A DNA stretch of 64,000 bases from an uncultured Clostridia bacterium. GTDB taxonomy: Bacteria > Bacillota > Clostridia > Christensenellales > CAG-917. Location of the stretch: positions 251,787 to 315,786 of the forward strand of contig CALVKQ010000002.1 in assembly GCA_944332815.1 (NCBI GenBank), written 5' to 3'. The notes under the pieces are model-generated. The model was not told where the DNA came from. It was given only the letters and a program-made list of their open reading frames with translations, and searched no databases. How positions within the stretch are numbered: the first letter of the stretch is position 1; every line of letters begins with the position of its first letter. Shown here one piece after another: positions 31,530 to 39,804 of the stretch. Position numbers and translations under genes: made by a program.

Positions 31530-33268
31530 AAAAACGCAAAACTCTCGCGCTCATAGCCCTCGCCGTGGTCTGCGTATGCGCGGCGGCTCCCCTGCTCGCG
31601 GCGTGCAACGCTTCGGGCGGCGGCATAATGAGCGGCGGCGCGGATACGCTGGTCATCTACAACTGGGAGGACTACATCGACACGGATCTGCTGGACGAGT
31701 TCGCGACATATTACCGCGAGGTCACGGGCAGAAAGCTCGACATAACTTACAGCACCTTCGACACCAACGAAACTATGCTCACGCAGGTCATGCGCGGCGA
31801 AACGGCGGTGGATGTCGTATGCCCAAGCGAATACGCCATACAACGCCTCATGACCGCAGGACTGCTCGCCGATCAGAAAGCGTTGGTGGAGCAGTACTCC
31901 GCCATCTATCCCGAGGCGTTCACTCACCTGAGCAACTCCGAAACAGACGGGAATATCAACTCCACCGTGCTGGACAAGATAGGCGAGATATTCGGCGAAA
32001 TGAAAGTCGGCGACAAAGTGGTGGATATGCGCGACTACATGGTCCCGTATATGTGGGGCACGCTCGGGCTGCTTTACAACACCAAGATAATCACGGAAGA
32101 ACAGCTTGACAAGTACGGCTGGGGTCTGCTGTGGAACGAGGCGGACATCCCGGAGCTGGAAAACATGATCCTCATGAAGGACAGCGTGCGCGACAGTTAC
32201 GCCGCCGTGGTGCTTTATATGGAGAAATACAAACTGCTCCCCGACGCCGTGAGCGACACCTACGGCAAACGCTTTGACGAACTCACCGTGAACGAGCTCA
32301 TCAACTGCACCGACCGCCCCCTGCTGGAAAGAGCGGAGGAACTGCTCACCGCGCAGCGCGATCATATCTCCGGCTACGAAGTGGACTTCGGCAAGGACGA
32401 TATGATAAACGAGATAGTCTATCTCGACCTGGCATGGAGCGGCGACGCCCTCTGGGCGATAGAAGAGAGCGAGTATTACGAGGACACCGACACCTATCAG
32501 CTGGGCTACTACGTCCCCGAAAAGAGCAACATCTGGTACGACGGCTGGGCGGTGCTGGAAAGCTCGGACAGCAAACTCGCCGCCATGATGTTCATAGATT
32601 ATATGTGCACCCCGGAAGCCGGCGCAAGGAACATAGGTGTCATCGGCTACACTTCCGCCGTGGATCAGGAACTCATGCGCTACGACTACGGTGCGGCGCA
32701 GGCGTTGCTGGACGAGGAAGTGGAATATCTGTGGTACGCCAATGCGGAAGAGTGCGAGATCTACACAGATAAGAACGGCGGACTCTTCTTCTACTTCGAG
32801 TGGGTGGATGGAGAAGGCTATTACCGCGACCTCTTCGGCAAAAAGATACCCGACGAGAAGATACCCGACGAGCTCACCCTGTTTGCCGCCGAAACGGACG
32901 AAGACGGCTACTACCGCCTCCCCAAGAATATCGCCGACTTCCTCCCCGAGGGCATGGAGAGCTATCCTTTGGACGAAGATTACATCGTCTGCCCCGACTC
33001 CATCTCCCTCTTCTATGACGACGAAGGCAGATATCCGGAGATCACCGAAAACCTGGGCGTCATGCGCGACTACGGCGCGGCGAACGAGGACGTGGTGAAT
33101 ATGTGGCAGCGCGCAAAAGCAGGCGGCGTGCCCGATTCGCTGTGGTGGTGTCTGCTCGCGATAGTGCTCTTCGTGGCGGTGGTGCCGGGAGCGTACTTCA
33201 TAAAAGAAGCCGTGAAAGCCAGACCGCGCAAGATAGTGAAAAAACATGACGGGAGCGACTCCGAATAA
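31526..33268 (+). CDS. potD: Polyamine-binding lipoprotein PotD with extra C-terminal membrane helix
   Basis: 580 residues against about 350 usual. The signal peptide ends in a lipobox (LLAAC, Cys27). LVIYNWEDYIDTDLLDEF and VDVVCPSEYAIQRLM are PotD hallmarks, and NIWYDGWAVLESSDSKLAAMMFIDYM with a following CTPEAGARNIGVIGY marks the second lobe. The extension (about 390-535) is acidic and ends in a hydrophobic segment (about 538-559, WWCLLAIVLFVAVVPGAYFI) followed by basic residues. The protein may be tethered at both ends. Insertions are also seen between the lobes. Confidence 0.9.
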   Translation: MKKRKTLALIALAVVCVCAAAPLLAACNASGGGIMSGGADTLVIYNWEDYIDTDLLDEFATYYREVTGRKLDITYSTFDTNETMLTQVMRGETAVDVVCPSEYAIQRLMTAGLLADQKALVEQYSAIYPEAFTHLSNSETDGNINSTVLDKIGEIFGEMKVGDKVVDMRDYMVPYMWGTLGLLYNTKIITEEQLDKYGWGLLWNEADIPELENMILMKDSVRDSYAAVVLYMEKYKLLPDAVSDTYGKRFDELTVNELINCTDRPLLERAEELLTAQRDHISGYEVDFGKDDMINEIVYLDLAWSGDALWAIEESEYYEDTDTYQLGYYVPEKSNIWYDGWAVLESSDSKLAAMMFIDYMCTPEAGARNIGVIGYTSAVDQELMRYDYGAAQALLDEEVEYLWYANAEECEIYTDKNGGLFFYFEWVDGEGYYRDLFGKKIPDEKIPDELTLFAAETDEDGYYRLPKNIADFLPEGMESYPLDEDYIVCPDSISLFYDDEGRYPEITENLGVMRDYGAANEDVVNMWQRAKAGGVPDSLWWCLLAIVLFVAVVPGAYFIKEAVKARPRKIVKKHDGSDSE

Positions 33269-33373
33269 GACCGCTCCGCCCCGACGTCCCGACCTCGCAA
33301 AAGAGATCATATGCCCGAAAAACACACTTACACGGGGGAGAACGCGGCAGACGCGTTCGCACGGGAAGGGAGG

Positions 33374-33403
33374 AAAAGACCGCCGAAACGGCGGTCTTTT
33401 CTT
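33374..33403. terminator. Terminator between potD and the folate operon
   Basis: An 8-bp perfect stem GACCGCCG / CGGCGGTC around AAA, flanked by AAAA and TTTT so that it works in both directions. It closes the potABCD operon on the plus strand and the folate operon on the minus strand. Confidence 0.9.
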
Positions 33404-33433
33404 AAACACGTAAAACTAAACGCCGCGCTGCGG

Positions 33434-34285
33434 TCAGAGCAAGAGCTGTTTCTTTTTCTCCTGCGTGAGCAGTTCCGCAAGCAGTTCCGACACCCGTCTG
33501 CGCGCAAGCGGATGCACCGCATGGGGCGCTATCTCGGAAAGAGGGGCGAGCACGAACTCGCGTTTCGTCATCTCGGGATGAGGGAGTATGAGGTCCCCGG
33601 ACGAGCGCACCTCGTCGCCGAAAAGCAAAAGGTCGAGGTCCAACGTCCTGTCCCCCCAATGCAGGGTGCGTTCTCTGCCGCACTCCTCCTCCACCCGACG
33701 CATGAGCGCGAACAGCCCGTCCGCATCATGGAGAGTGACCACTTCGAGGACGGAGTTGAGGAACTCGTTTTCCGCCACGCCGCCGTAGGGGGCGGTGCGC
33801 AGCCTGCCGCTCTCCCTGACGGAGAGCACCAGCCTGTCCGAGGCGAGCGCGTTTACTGCTCTGTCCATATACGCCGCCCTGTCCCCCAGGCTCGACCCCA
33901 TGCCGATATACGCCGTCGTGCGCTTCACTTCGGCGCGCACCGCGACGGAACGGAACACTCCTTTCATGGGGGCGTCGGGCTTGTCTACGGTGACTTCCGC
34001 ACGCGTGAAAGCAGGGAACGTCAGCATTATCTCTCTCGCCAGCGAGAGCGCGAGGCACTCCAACAAATTTTTGCTCTCTCCGCACAAAAAGGCTTTTATC
34101 AGTTTGCAAACGTGTGCATAACTCACTGTATTGCCGATATCGTCGCTGCCTGCCGCGCGCGAGATGTCAAGGTCGAGCACGGCGGAAACCACGAAACGCT
34201 GCGCGTCCGTCTTCTCCTCGGGGTTGACCCCGTGACATGCCGTCACTTCGTAACCGCGTATTATGATGCTCCCGTTCACACTCAT
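33434..34285 (-). CDS. folBK: Bifunctional dihydroneopterin aldolase / HPPK (FolB-FolK fusion)
   Basis: 283 residues in two domains. FolB (about 1-118): IIIRGYEVTACHGVNPEEK with the active-site Glu and KPDAPMKG. FolK (about 120-283): TTAYIGMGSSLGDRAAYM, GGVAENEFLNSVLEV and TLHWGDRTLDLDLLLFGD with the metal-binding Asp pair, then LPHPEMTKREFVLAPL. Catalyses cleavage of dihydroneopterin and pyrophosphorylation of the product. The start at 34285 has GGAGG five bases upstream. FolB-FolK fusion is common in Firmicutes. Last gene of the folC-folE-folP-folBK operon. Confidence 0.94.
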   Translation of the reverse strand: MSVNGSIIIRGYEVTACHGVNPEEKTDAQRFVVSAVLDLDISRAAGSDDIGNTVSYAHVCKLIKAFLCGESKNLLECLALSLAREIMLTFPAFTRAEVTVDKPDAPMKGVFRSVAVRAEVKRTTAYIGMGSSLGDRAAYMDRAVNALASDRLVLSVRESGRLRTAPYGGVAENEFLNSVLEVVTLHDADGLFALMRRVEEECGRERTLHWGDRTLDLDLLLFGDEVRSSGDLILPHPEMTKREFVLAPLSEIAPHAVHPLARRRVSELLAELLTQEKKKQLLL

Positions 34286-34304
34286 ATCATCCTCCTTCCG
34301 CACG

Positions 34305-35090
34305 TCAGTCGCATCTGCGGCGGACGGCGTTTATCGCCATGACGTTTTCCTTTACGTCGTGGACGCGCACGAATAAAACGCCCATCCTCGCCGCGGCAAC
34401 GCTGCATTCCAGCGTGGCGGCAAGCCGCGTTTCCGGCTCTCCTCCGAGAAAGGACTTCCTGGACGCGCCCAGCAGCAGCGGATAACCCACGGAGGACAAA
34501 AGGTCGTAGTGGCGCATAAGGCAGACGTCCTCCTCCGCGCCGCGGTTGAATCCTATGCCGCCGTCCAGCAAGATGCGCTCGCGAGGGATGCCTGCGCGGA
34601 GCGCTTTCGCCGCCGCGGCAGCCAGCCCCGTAAGTTTGTCTGTCATGAGGTCGGGGACTTTGCTCCCCCTCCTGTCGTGCATTATACAGACGGACGCGCC
34701 GCCCTCCGCCACTCTCTCCGCCATACCTGCGGAGGCAAGGCAGGAAACGTCGTTTATCATGTCCGCACCCACGGAGAGCGCCGCCTCCGCCACTTCCGGG
34801 TAAAAGGTGTCCACGGAAATGGGCACGTCCACCGCCGCGCGCACGCGTTCCAGCACCGGCAGGAGCAGGGACATCTCCTCCAACGCGCTCACTCTGTCCG
34901 CTCCGGGACGGGTGGACTGCGCGCCTATGTCGATGATCTCCGCGCCTTCCTCCGCCATACGCGCCGCGCGTTCCGCAGCCTCCCCGGGGGTCACGCGGCT
35001 TGCGGCGTAAAAGGAATCCGCGGTAGCGTTGAGGATGCCCATGACGTGCGTCCCGTCCGAAAACTCTCTTCCGCCCACTTTGAAGGTCAT
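34305..35090 (-). CDS. folP: Dihydropteroate synthase FolP
   Basis: 261 residues. TIM barrel that joins the pterin to p-aminobenzoate; target of sulfonamides. The first motif reads MGILNATADSFYAASR, a slightly unusual form of MGILNVTPDSFSDGG, with Ala for Pro and Tyr-Ala-Ala for Ser-Asp-Gly. EGAEIIDIGAQSTRPGA, ISVDTFYPEVAEAAL, MINDVSC and LLLGASRKSFLG follow in order. It overlaps folE by 4 bases. Confidence 0.93.
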   Translation of the reverse strand: MTFKVGGREFSDGTHVMGILNATADSFYAASRVTPGEAAERAARMAEEGAEIIDIGAQSTRPGADRVSALEEMSLLLPVLERVRAAVDVPISVDTFYPEVAEAALSVGADMINDVSCLASAGMAERVAEGGASVCIMHDRRGSKVPDLMTDKLTGLAAAAAKALRAGIPRERILLDGGIGFNRGAEEDVCLMRHYDLLSSVGYPLLLGASRKSFLGGEPETRLAATLECSVAAARMGVLFVRVHDVKENVMAINAVRRRCD

Positions 35091-35644
35091 CGCTTCCCTC
35101 CGACCAAGGACATGACGAGCCCGATCGCCTGCTCGCTTATCTCACCGCGCACGGCATACGTCACCGTGGAGGAACCGGGTTTCTTGACTCCCCTTGCGGT
35201 CATACAGGTGTGTTCCGCCTCCACCGCCACGATCACGCCGCGCGGCGCGAGATGACGGAATATGGCGTCCGCTATCTCCGCGTTCATGCGTTCCTGCAAT
35301 TGCAACCGACGGGCAAAGACCTCTACCACGCGCGCGAGTTTGCTGAGCCCCACCACCTTGCCACTCGGCACATAGGCGATATGCACCTTGCCGAAGAAAG
35401 GCATAAGATGATGTTCGCAGGTGGAGGAAAAGGAGATGTCGCGCTCCAACACGAGCGCGCTCCCCGACTCCTCGAAGGTCTTGGAAAGGTGCTCCGCCGC
35501 GCTGTCGTGATAACCTGCGGTAAGTTCCGCGAGCATACGCGCGACCCTCTCGGGCGTGTCCTTCAACCCTTCGCGTTCTACGTCCTCGCCCATGGCGGCT
35601 ATAAGTTCTCTGACGGCGTTTTCCGCCCTCTGTTTATCGACCAT
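35087..35644 (-). CDS. folE: GTP cyclohydrolase I FolE
   Basis: 185 residues, normal length. First step of folate synthesis from GTP. The zinc site is formed by Cys and His in CEHHLMPFFGKVHIAYVP and by the later Cys in HTCMTARGVKKPGSSTVT. The QLQERMNAEIADAI helix is conserved. It lies 41 bases after folC and overlaps folP. Confidence 0.96.
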   Translation of the reverse strand: MVDKQRAENAVRELIAAMGEDVEREGLKDTPERVARMLAELTAGYHDSAAEHLSKTFEESGSALVLERDISFSSTCEHHLMPFFGKVHIAYVPSGKVVGLSKLARVVEVFARRLQLQERMNAEIADAIFRHLAPRGVIVAVEAEHTCMTARGVKKPGSSTVTYAVRGEISEQAIGLVMSLVGGKR

Positions 35645-35685
35645 ATCTCACCTCGCGGACAATGTCCGCACCGTTTTCGGATAAT

Positions 35686-37026
35686 TTAATTCTTTGTCCC
35701 ACGCCCTTTCGCCAGCTCGTGGAAGAGGGTGAGCGACCCGAACACCGCCACCACTTCCGCATCGGACGCGAGCGCACGGGAAAGTCCCTCTTTCACTCCT
35801 CCGCAGACCTCGACGGGTATGCCCACGCCCTCCTCGATACAGGCGGCGAGCGCCCCTGCCGTGAGCGCGCGCGGCGAGTCGGGGGTGACGGCGTACGCCC
35901 TCTCCGCCCTCGCCAAAGCGACGGAAGTCGCCGAGCGGTAGTCCTTATCCGCAAGCATCCCGACCACGGCGGCAATGCGCGCGGAAGGGAAATATTCCCC
36001 TAGCGCCTCCGCGAGGGATGCGGCGCCCTGCGGATTATGTGCGCCGTCCAAAACCACGGTTTTTCCGTGCGGAACGACTATGTCATACGGCGATACTGCG
36101 AAATTCTCCGAAGTAAGCACCTCGAAACGCGTGTGCCATACCGCCCTTTTCAACCCCTCTTTCAAAGCGCTTTCGGGGATGTCCGCACCTCTTTCGCGCA
36201 GCATGCGCACCGCCTCTGCCGCGAGGGCTGCGTTCTCCGTCTGATGCCTGCCGAGCAGGGATATGACATACTCCTCTCCTCCGCTGACGAACTTCTGCCC
36301 GTGCACGGAACGGGAGATGAGTTCCGCCCCTCCGCTGACGCGGGTCACGGCAGGATACAGCACCTCCGCCGCGTCTGCCTCCTGCGCGCAGGTGACCGCC
36401 GCGCCCTTTATTATAGCCGCCTTTTCGGAGGCTATCTCTTTAAGGGTGTTGCCGAGCAGCGCACAGTGGTCGTAGCCTATCTTAGTTATGACCGCGAGTT
36501 CCTTCGAGTGCACGGCGTTGGTGGCGTCCCACCTGCCGCCCAGCCCCGTTTCCAGCACCGCCCAGTCGCATCCTTCTTCCTTGAACGCGGTGAGCGCGAG
36601 CGCGGTTTCCTGCTCGAACGCCGTGGGACGGAACGCCCCCATGGCGCGCGCTTCGCCGCTTGCGGCTCCTTCCTCCGCCCCTGCGGCACGGGCGGCGCGT
36701 TCTCTTTCCGCCGCGTCGCGCACCACGGTCATGTAATGCGCCACCTTATCGTCGGAAAGCGGCACACCGTCCAGCAAGAACCGCTCGTTGTAGCGAAGCA
36801 CGGAGGGGGAATTGTAAGTGCCCACTCTGAACCCTGCCGCGACCAGCACGGAGGTCAGCATCGCGCACACGGAACCTTTGCCGTTGGTGCCTGCCACGTG
36901 CACTATGCGCAGAGAGTCGTCGGGACTGCCCAGGGCGTCCAGCAACACCCTCTCCCTTTCCAGCCCGTAATCGGAGCCGTCCGCCTCTATGCCGCGGATG
37001 TATTCCATTGCTTCGTCGTAAAACAA
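35686..37026 (-). CDS. folC: Folylpolyglutamate / dihydrofolate synthase FolC
   Basis: 446 residues. Adds glutamate to folates or dihydropteroate. The Mur-ligase P-loop is VAGTNGKGSVCAML, followed by YNSPSVLRYNERFLLDG, VLETGLGGRWDATN, the KEIASEKAAIIK Lys region and LDGAHNPQGAASLAEAL. The start is placed at a TTG (37026): AGGAGG lies exactly six bases before it and the product then begins like other FolC proteins (FYDEAMEYI). The next ATG would remove this and lacks a ribosome site. Residues 150-180 contain a species-specific Ala/Glu-rich insertion. Confidence 0.93.
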   Translation of the reverse strand: MFYDEAMEYIRGIEADGSDYGLERERVLLDALGSPDDSLRIVHVAGTNGKGSVCAMLTSVLVAAGFRVGTYNSPSVLRYNERFLLDGVPLSDDKVAHYMTVVRDAAERERAARAAGAEEGAASGEARAMGAFRPTAFEQETALALTAFKEEGCDWAVLETGLGGRWDATNAVHSKELAVITKIGYDHCALLGNTLKEIASEKAAIIKGAAVTCAQEADAAEVLYPAVTRVSGGAELISRSVHGQKFVSGGEEYVISLLGRHQTENAALAAEAVRMLRERGADIPESALKEGLKRAVWHTRFEVLTSENFAVSPYDIVVPHGKTVVLDGAHNPQGAASLAEALGEYFPSARIAAVVGMLADKDYRSATSVALARAERAYAVTPDSPRALTAGALAACIEEGVGIPVEVCGGVKEGLSRALASDAEVVAVFGSLTLFHELAKGRGTKN

Positions 37027-37038
37027 AAAGCACCTCCT

Positions 37039-37271
37039 CAGAAGCACTTCTCGCAAGTGAAGCGGGAGTGAACTATGCACCGCAAACCCGAAGGTTTTTC
37101 GTCCGTGGGCACCCCCCGTCCCTACGGCACTTGACGCGCATAGCTCTACTACTTCCAAGTAATATGGGGTAAATCAACGTGATTATATCACCTCTCGCAC
37201 GCGCAGGCAAGGACTTGAACGCAATTCTCTGCGGCAAGAAAAGTCCGACGCGGCGGCGCATACGGAACGGT
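37039..37271. other. Gap upstream of folC
   Basis: About 230 bases between the folC ribosome site and the first repeat fragment. I see no open frame with coding character and no clear promoter. The right part merges into the repeat cluster at 37272-37671. Confidence 0.35.
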
Positions 37272-37347
37272 ATGCCGGACAGGGATGATGCGGATAGGGT
37301 CCGGCGTCGCCGATTTCCGCCCGGACCGCGTCATTCGCCTTGCCGAT
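37272..37347 (+). repeat. Diverged partial copy of the MITE-like element
   Basis: The 76 bases start ATGCCGGACAGGGATGATG and continue with a stretch matching the left inner part of the element at 50144 (CGCCGATTTCCGCC, CCGCGTCA, TCGCCTTGC), then stop abruptly where the next copy begins. It is roughly 75-80 percent alike by eye and lacks its other end. It looks like an older copy truncated by the later insertion at 37348. Confidence 0.65.
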
Positions 37348-37671
37348 ATGCCAGACAGGAATAATATGAACCAGCCTCGGAGCAATTCTTTTCGATGCTT
37401 TTGCACAGCCGAACCTTGCCAATATGTATACTATTGCCTGCGTTCCGTCCGTGCAACATCATCCGAAAATCTCTTGCTCTGAGGTGCGAGCAGTTCCGCG
37501 CCAACCGATTTTTGGCTGCGCAAGTCCGGGGTCCCCGAGTGAAAATCTGTGATTTTCAGTTGGGGTAAAAGTCGCCGCTGCTAATACTTGACTGTATTAG
37601 CAAGGCGAATGACGCGGTTCAGGCGGAAATCGGCGGCGCTGAACCTGGTTCGTATTATTCCTGTCTGGCAT
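37348..37671 (-). mobile_element. MITE-like element, copy A (324 bp, with a nested short repeat)
   Basis: Both ends carry the 27-base terminal inverted repeat beginning ATGCCAGACAGGAATAAT (37348-37374 and 37645-37671, one mismatch). The interior matches the element at 50144-50424 in reverse orientation, including a GCTAATAC / GTATTAGC hairpin whose loop differs while the stem is kept. Copy A contains an extra about 46 bases (37525-37570) holding the short palindromic repeat also found after groEL. No transposase or other open frame is inside. Confidence 0.8.
37527..37565 (-). repeat. Short palindromic intergenic repeat, copy 2, nested in the MITE-like element
   Basis: On the minus strand it reads CCCCAACTGAAAATC...GATTTTCACTCGGGGACCCC, closely matching 15670-15706. 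Comparison with the uninterrupted MITE copy at 50144 shows that these bases are an insertion into the element. Confidence 0.65.
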
Positions 37672-37726
37672 AACAAAGGACCGCGGAAAAATTTCCGCGG
37701 TCCGCGTTTTATACGGTCTGTCGGGT

Positions 37727-38635
37727 TCATTCTTCTTCGCGGTGTTCCTCCGCGCTCTTGATGTCCCCTATGATCTCGTCCACCATTTCCGCAGTCGCTT
37801 CCTCTTCGAGTTCCGCAGCGGTTTCGGGCATGGCGTCCCTTCCTTCCGCCTGCGCTTTCTGCGCCTCCTCTATCGCGCAAAGCTGCTCGTAAGACATACC
37901 GGCGGCGATGGCTTCCAACCTCTTTCTCTCCTCCGCTTCGCGCATCTTCTTTTTCTCGCGGAGGATCTGCAACACGGCGAAGATCAGGCAGATGGCTATG
38001 CCGACGAAGAGATAGGCGGAGCCCGGGTCGAGCCCGACGAAGCCCAGCACCAGTGACAGCGCCACGATTATGACGATGGGGAAGATGGCGAGCTTGGGGT
38101 TCTTGACGATATACTTGCCGCCGAGCGAGCCGAACAGCGCGTACACCACGCACCCGAACGCAGGAGTGAGATAGGGTGCGTCGTTTATCTTCTGCGTGAG
38201 GTCGGGGATGACCGCAAGACAGAGCACTATCACGGCTATGATGAGTATGGTGACCAGCGAACTGGTGGCGACGGCTATGGTGGCGACTATCTCGTCCTCC
38301 TCCGTGCCGCGCTTGGTGCCTGCTATCTCCTGCGCTTTGACCACGCAAGGTATCTTCAGGTTGGAGAGGTTGCCCGTGAGGAATGAAAGGTACATCCCGT
38401 TGACGCCCACCATGGGAGAATACACAATGGGTTCCGCCACGCCCGAAAGCGCCATTATGATGAAGGGAGAGATGACCGCGCCGTCCACCAGCACGCCCCA
38501 CACGGGTTCGGTTTCGTAATACAGCGCAAGCCAAAGGGGGATGCTGCAAATGAGCAGCATACCGATGCCCAGCCACAGCCTGCCGATGAGGTGCATTTTA
38601 GCGTTTTGATCTGCCAAAGTCGCAAGTTTTTTCAC
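37727..38635 (-). CDS. Multi-pass membrane protein of unknown function
   Basis: 302 residues with five to six hydrophobic segments in the first 225 residues (LWLGIGMLLICSIPLWLAL near 20; three more between 125 and 215) and a charged, helical cytoplasmic tail rich in Glu/Ala/Lys (about 230-302). Conserved-looking loops include SGVAEPIVYSPMVGVNGMYLSFLTGN. The start is a GTG at 38635 with AGGAGG upstream. It follows the next membrane protein by 11 bases, so the two probably work as a pair, perhaps a transporter. I do not recognise a named family. Confidence 0.8.
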   Translation of the reverse strand: MKKLATLADQNAKMHLIGRLWLGIGMLLICSIPLWLALYYETEPVWGVLVDGAVISPFIIMALSGVAEPIVYSPMVGVNGMYLSFLTGNLSNLKIPCVVKAQEIAGTKRGTEEDEIVATIAVATSSLVTILIIAVIVLCLAVIPDLTQKINDAPYLTPAFGCVVYALFGSLGGKYIVKNPKLAIFPIVIIVALSLVLGFVGLDPGSAYLFVGIAICLIFAVLQILREKKKMREAEERKRLEAIAAGMSYEQLCAIEEAQKAQAEGRDAMPETAAELEEEATAEMVDEIIGDIKSAEEHREEE

Positions 38636-38646
38636 GGCGCACCTCC

Positions 38647-39495
38647 TTACATCACGACCGCAGCCGCAGCGGCGGCAGCCGTTTCGGGGTCGAGGGGCCA
38701 GCCGTTCTCGTAAGAGAAGTAGCTGATCACCGCCACCACCGCCATCGCGATGAGCATGCTGAGCGGAGTCGAGAAGCTGTCCAGCCACTTCTGTCCGCAC
38801 TTGCCGATGAGCAGATCGCACACGTACATACAGATCGCCGCCACCACTATCGCGATGAAGTTGTAGTAATTGTCAAGATATCCCACGCCCGACGTTATAG
38901 TCGTAAGGCTCATGGCGAGGTAACCCAGGATCATGCCGATGAACACCACCTGGAAGAGAAGGTCGCCGATGTTGATGCCGCCGCCCGAAGTCGCGCTCGT
39001 CTTGGAAGAGAGCATCTGCACCTTGGGCTGGAACTTCTTGTAGAAGAAGATGACCACCAGCGGACCCGTGAGGATGGGAATGGTCATGACGGTGGCGATG
39101 GTCACGAAATCCTGTTTGGTTATCGTGCCGGAAATGAATTCGTCCATAGAGCCTGCGATGGCTGTCGCGGCGCCGTCCGCCATCATGGTTTCGTATTGCA
39201 ACGAGCCTATGACGGAAAGGCGGATGGCAGGCAGCGCGATGCCTATGGAACCTATCAGCGTGACCACACCTATGCCTATGCCTACGGCAGGCAGTATGGA
39301 GAACACGGCGGAAGTGGTGACCACTTTCTTTATCTTGCCCATGTCCATTTTGAGGGCTTTCGCGCGGCGGACGGAATGGATTATGTAGTAAAGCGACATC
39401 GCCACCACAAACGCCACGACCGCGCCGTACAGCCCGTAAATGAGATGGCTGTCGGGGGTGAACCCCGTGGCAAAACCGGATAGTATGTTGAGCAT
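38647..39495 (-). CDS. Multi-pass membrane protein, possibly DUF5058 family
   Basis: 282 residues with about six to seven membrane segments. The pattern around IKKVVTTSAVFSILPAVGIGIGVV and ALPAIRLSVIGSLQYE recalls a DUF5058-type membrane protein, but this is from memory and not certain. The MDEFISGTITKQDFVTIATVM loop may be functional. The ATG at 39495 has GGAGGGAGA just upstream; a promoter lies about 90 bases before it. Likely co-expressed with the 302-residue membrane protein that follows. Function unknown; a substrate transporter is one possibility. Confidence 0.75.
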   Translation of the reverse strand: MLNILSGFATGFTPDSHLIYGLYGAVVAFVVAMSLYYIIHSVRRAKALKMDMGKIKKVVTTSAVFSILPAVGIGIGVVTLIGSIGIALPAIRLSVIGSLQYETMMADGAATAIAGSMDEFISGTITKQDFVTIATVMTIPILTGPLVVIFFYKKFQPKVQMLSSKTSATSGGGINIGDLLFQVVFIGMILGYLAMSLTTITSGVGYLDNYYNFIAIVVAAICMYVCDLLIGKCGQKWLDSFSTPLSMLIAMAVVAVISYFSYENGWPLDPETAAAAAAAVVM

Positions 39496-39582
39496 TCTCC
39501 CTCCTTTTGCAAAGTGCGGAAAATCTCCGCACCGCCCGACGCGCGCTTTCCGCAACACGGGCGCAAACAGTTTTATAAAATA

Positions 39583-39611
39583 ATGATAAACTAAGTTGAC
39601 CTCTTTTTCAA
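39583..39611 (-). promoter_or_regulatory. Promoter of the two-gene membrane protein operon
   Basis: Minus strand TTGAAA (39611-39606), 17-base spacer and TATCAT (39588-39583). It gives a 5' leader of about 80 bases. The remaining bases up to 39804 (end of the secreted-protein gene) show nothing further. Confidence 0.6.
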
Positions 39612-39804
39612 GCCCGTGTTTAATCTTCCTTTAATATTAACGCCGCCGGAAAGTGAAGGAAATAAAGGGAGGGCGAGGCGGAAATCTCCCTATCCCCTCT
39701 CCTCGCGCTTTTGTCCCGACACCGCTTAGTAAAAGTCCGTCGGCAAAATCATGCAAAAATCGGGCGTTGAAACGTCGATTTACGCGAATAAACTTGCTTT
39801 TATG

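Noticed and set aside
31382..33409. Long minus-strand open frame antisense to potD
   Set aside because: His/Arg/Val-rich shadow without motifs; potD is supported by lipobox and family motifs.
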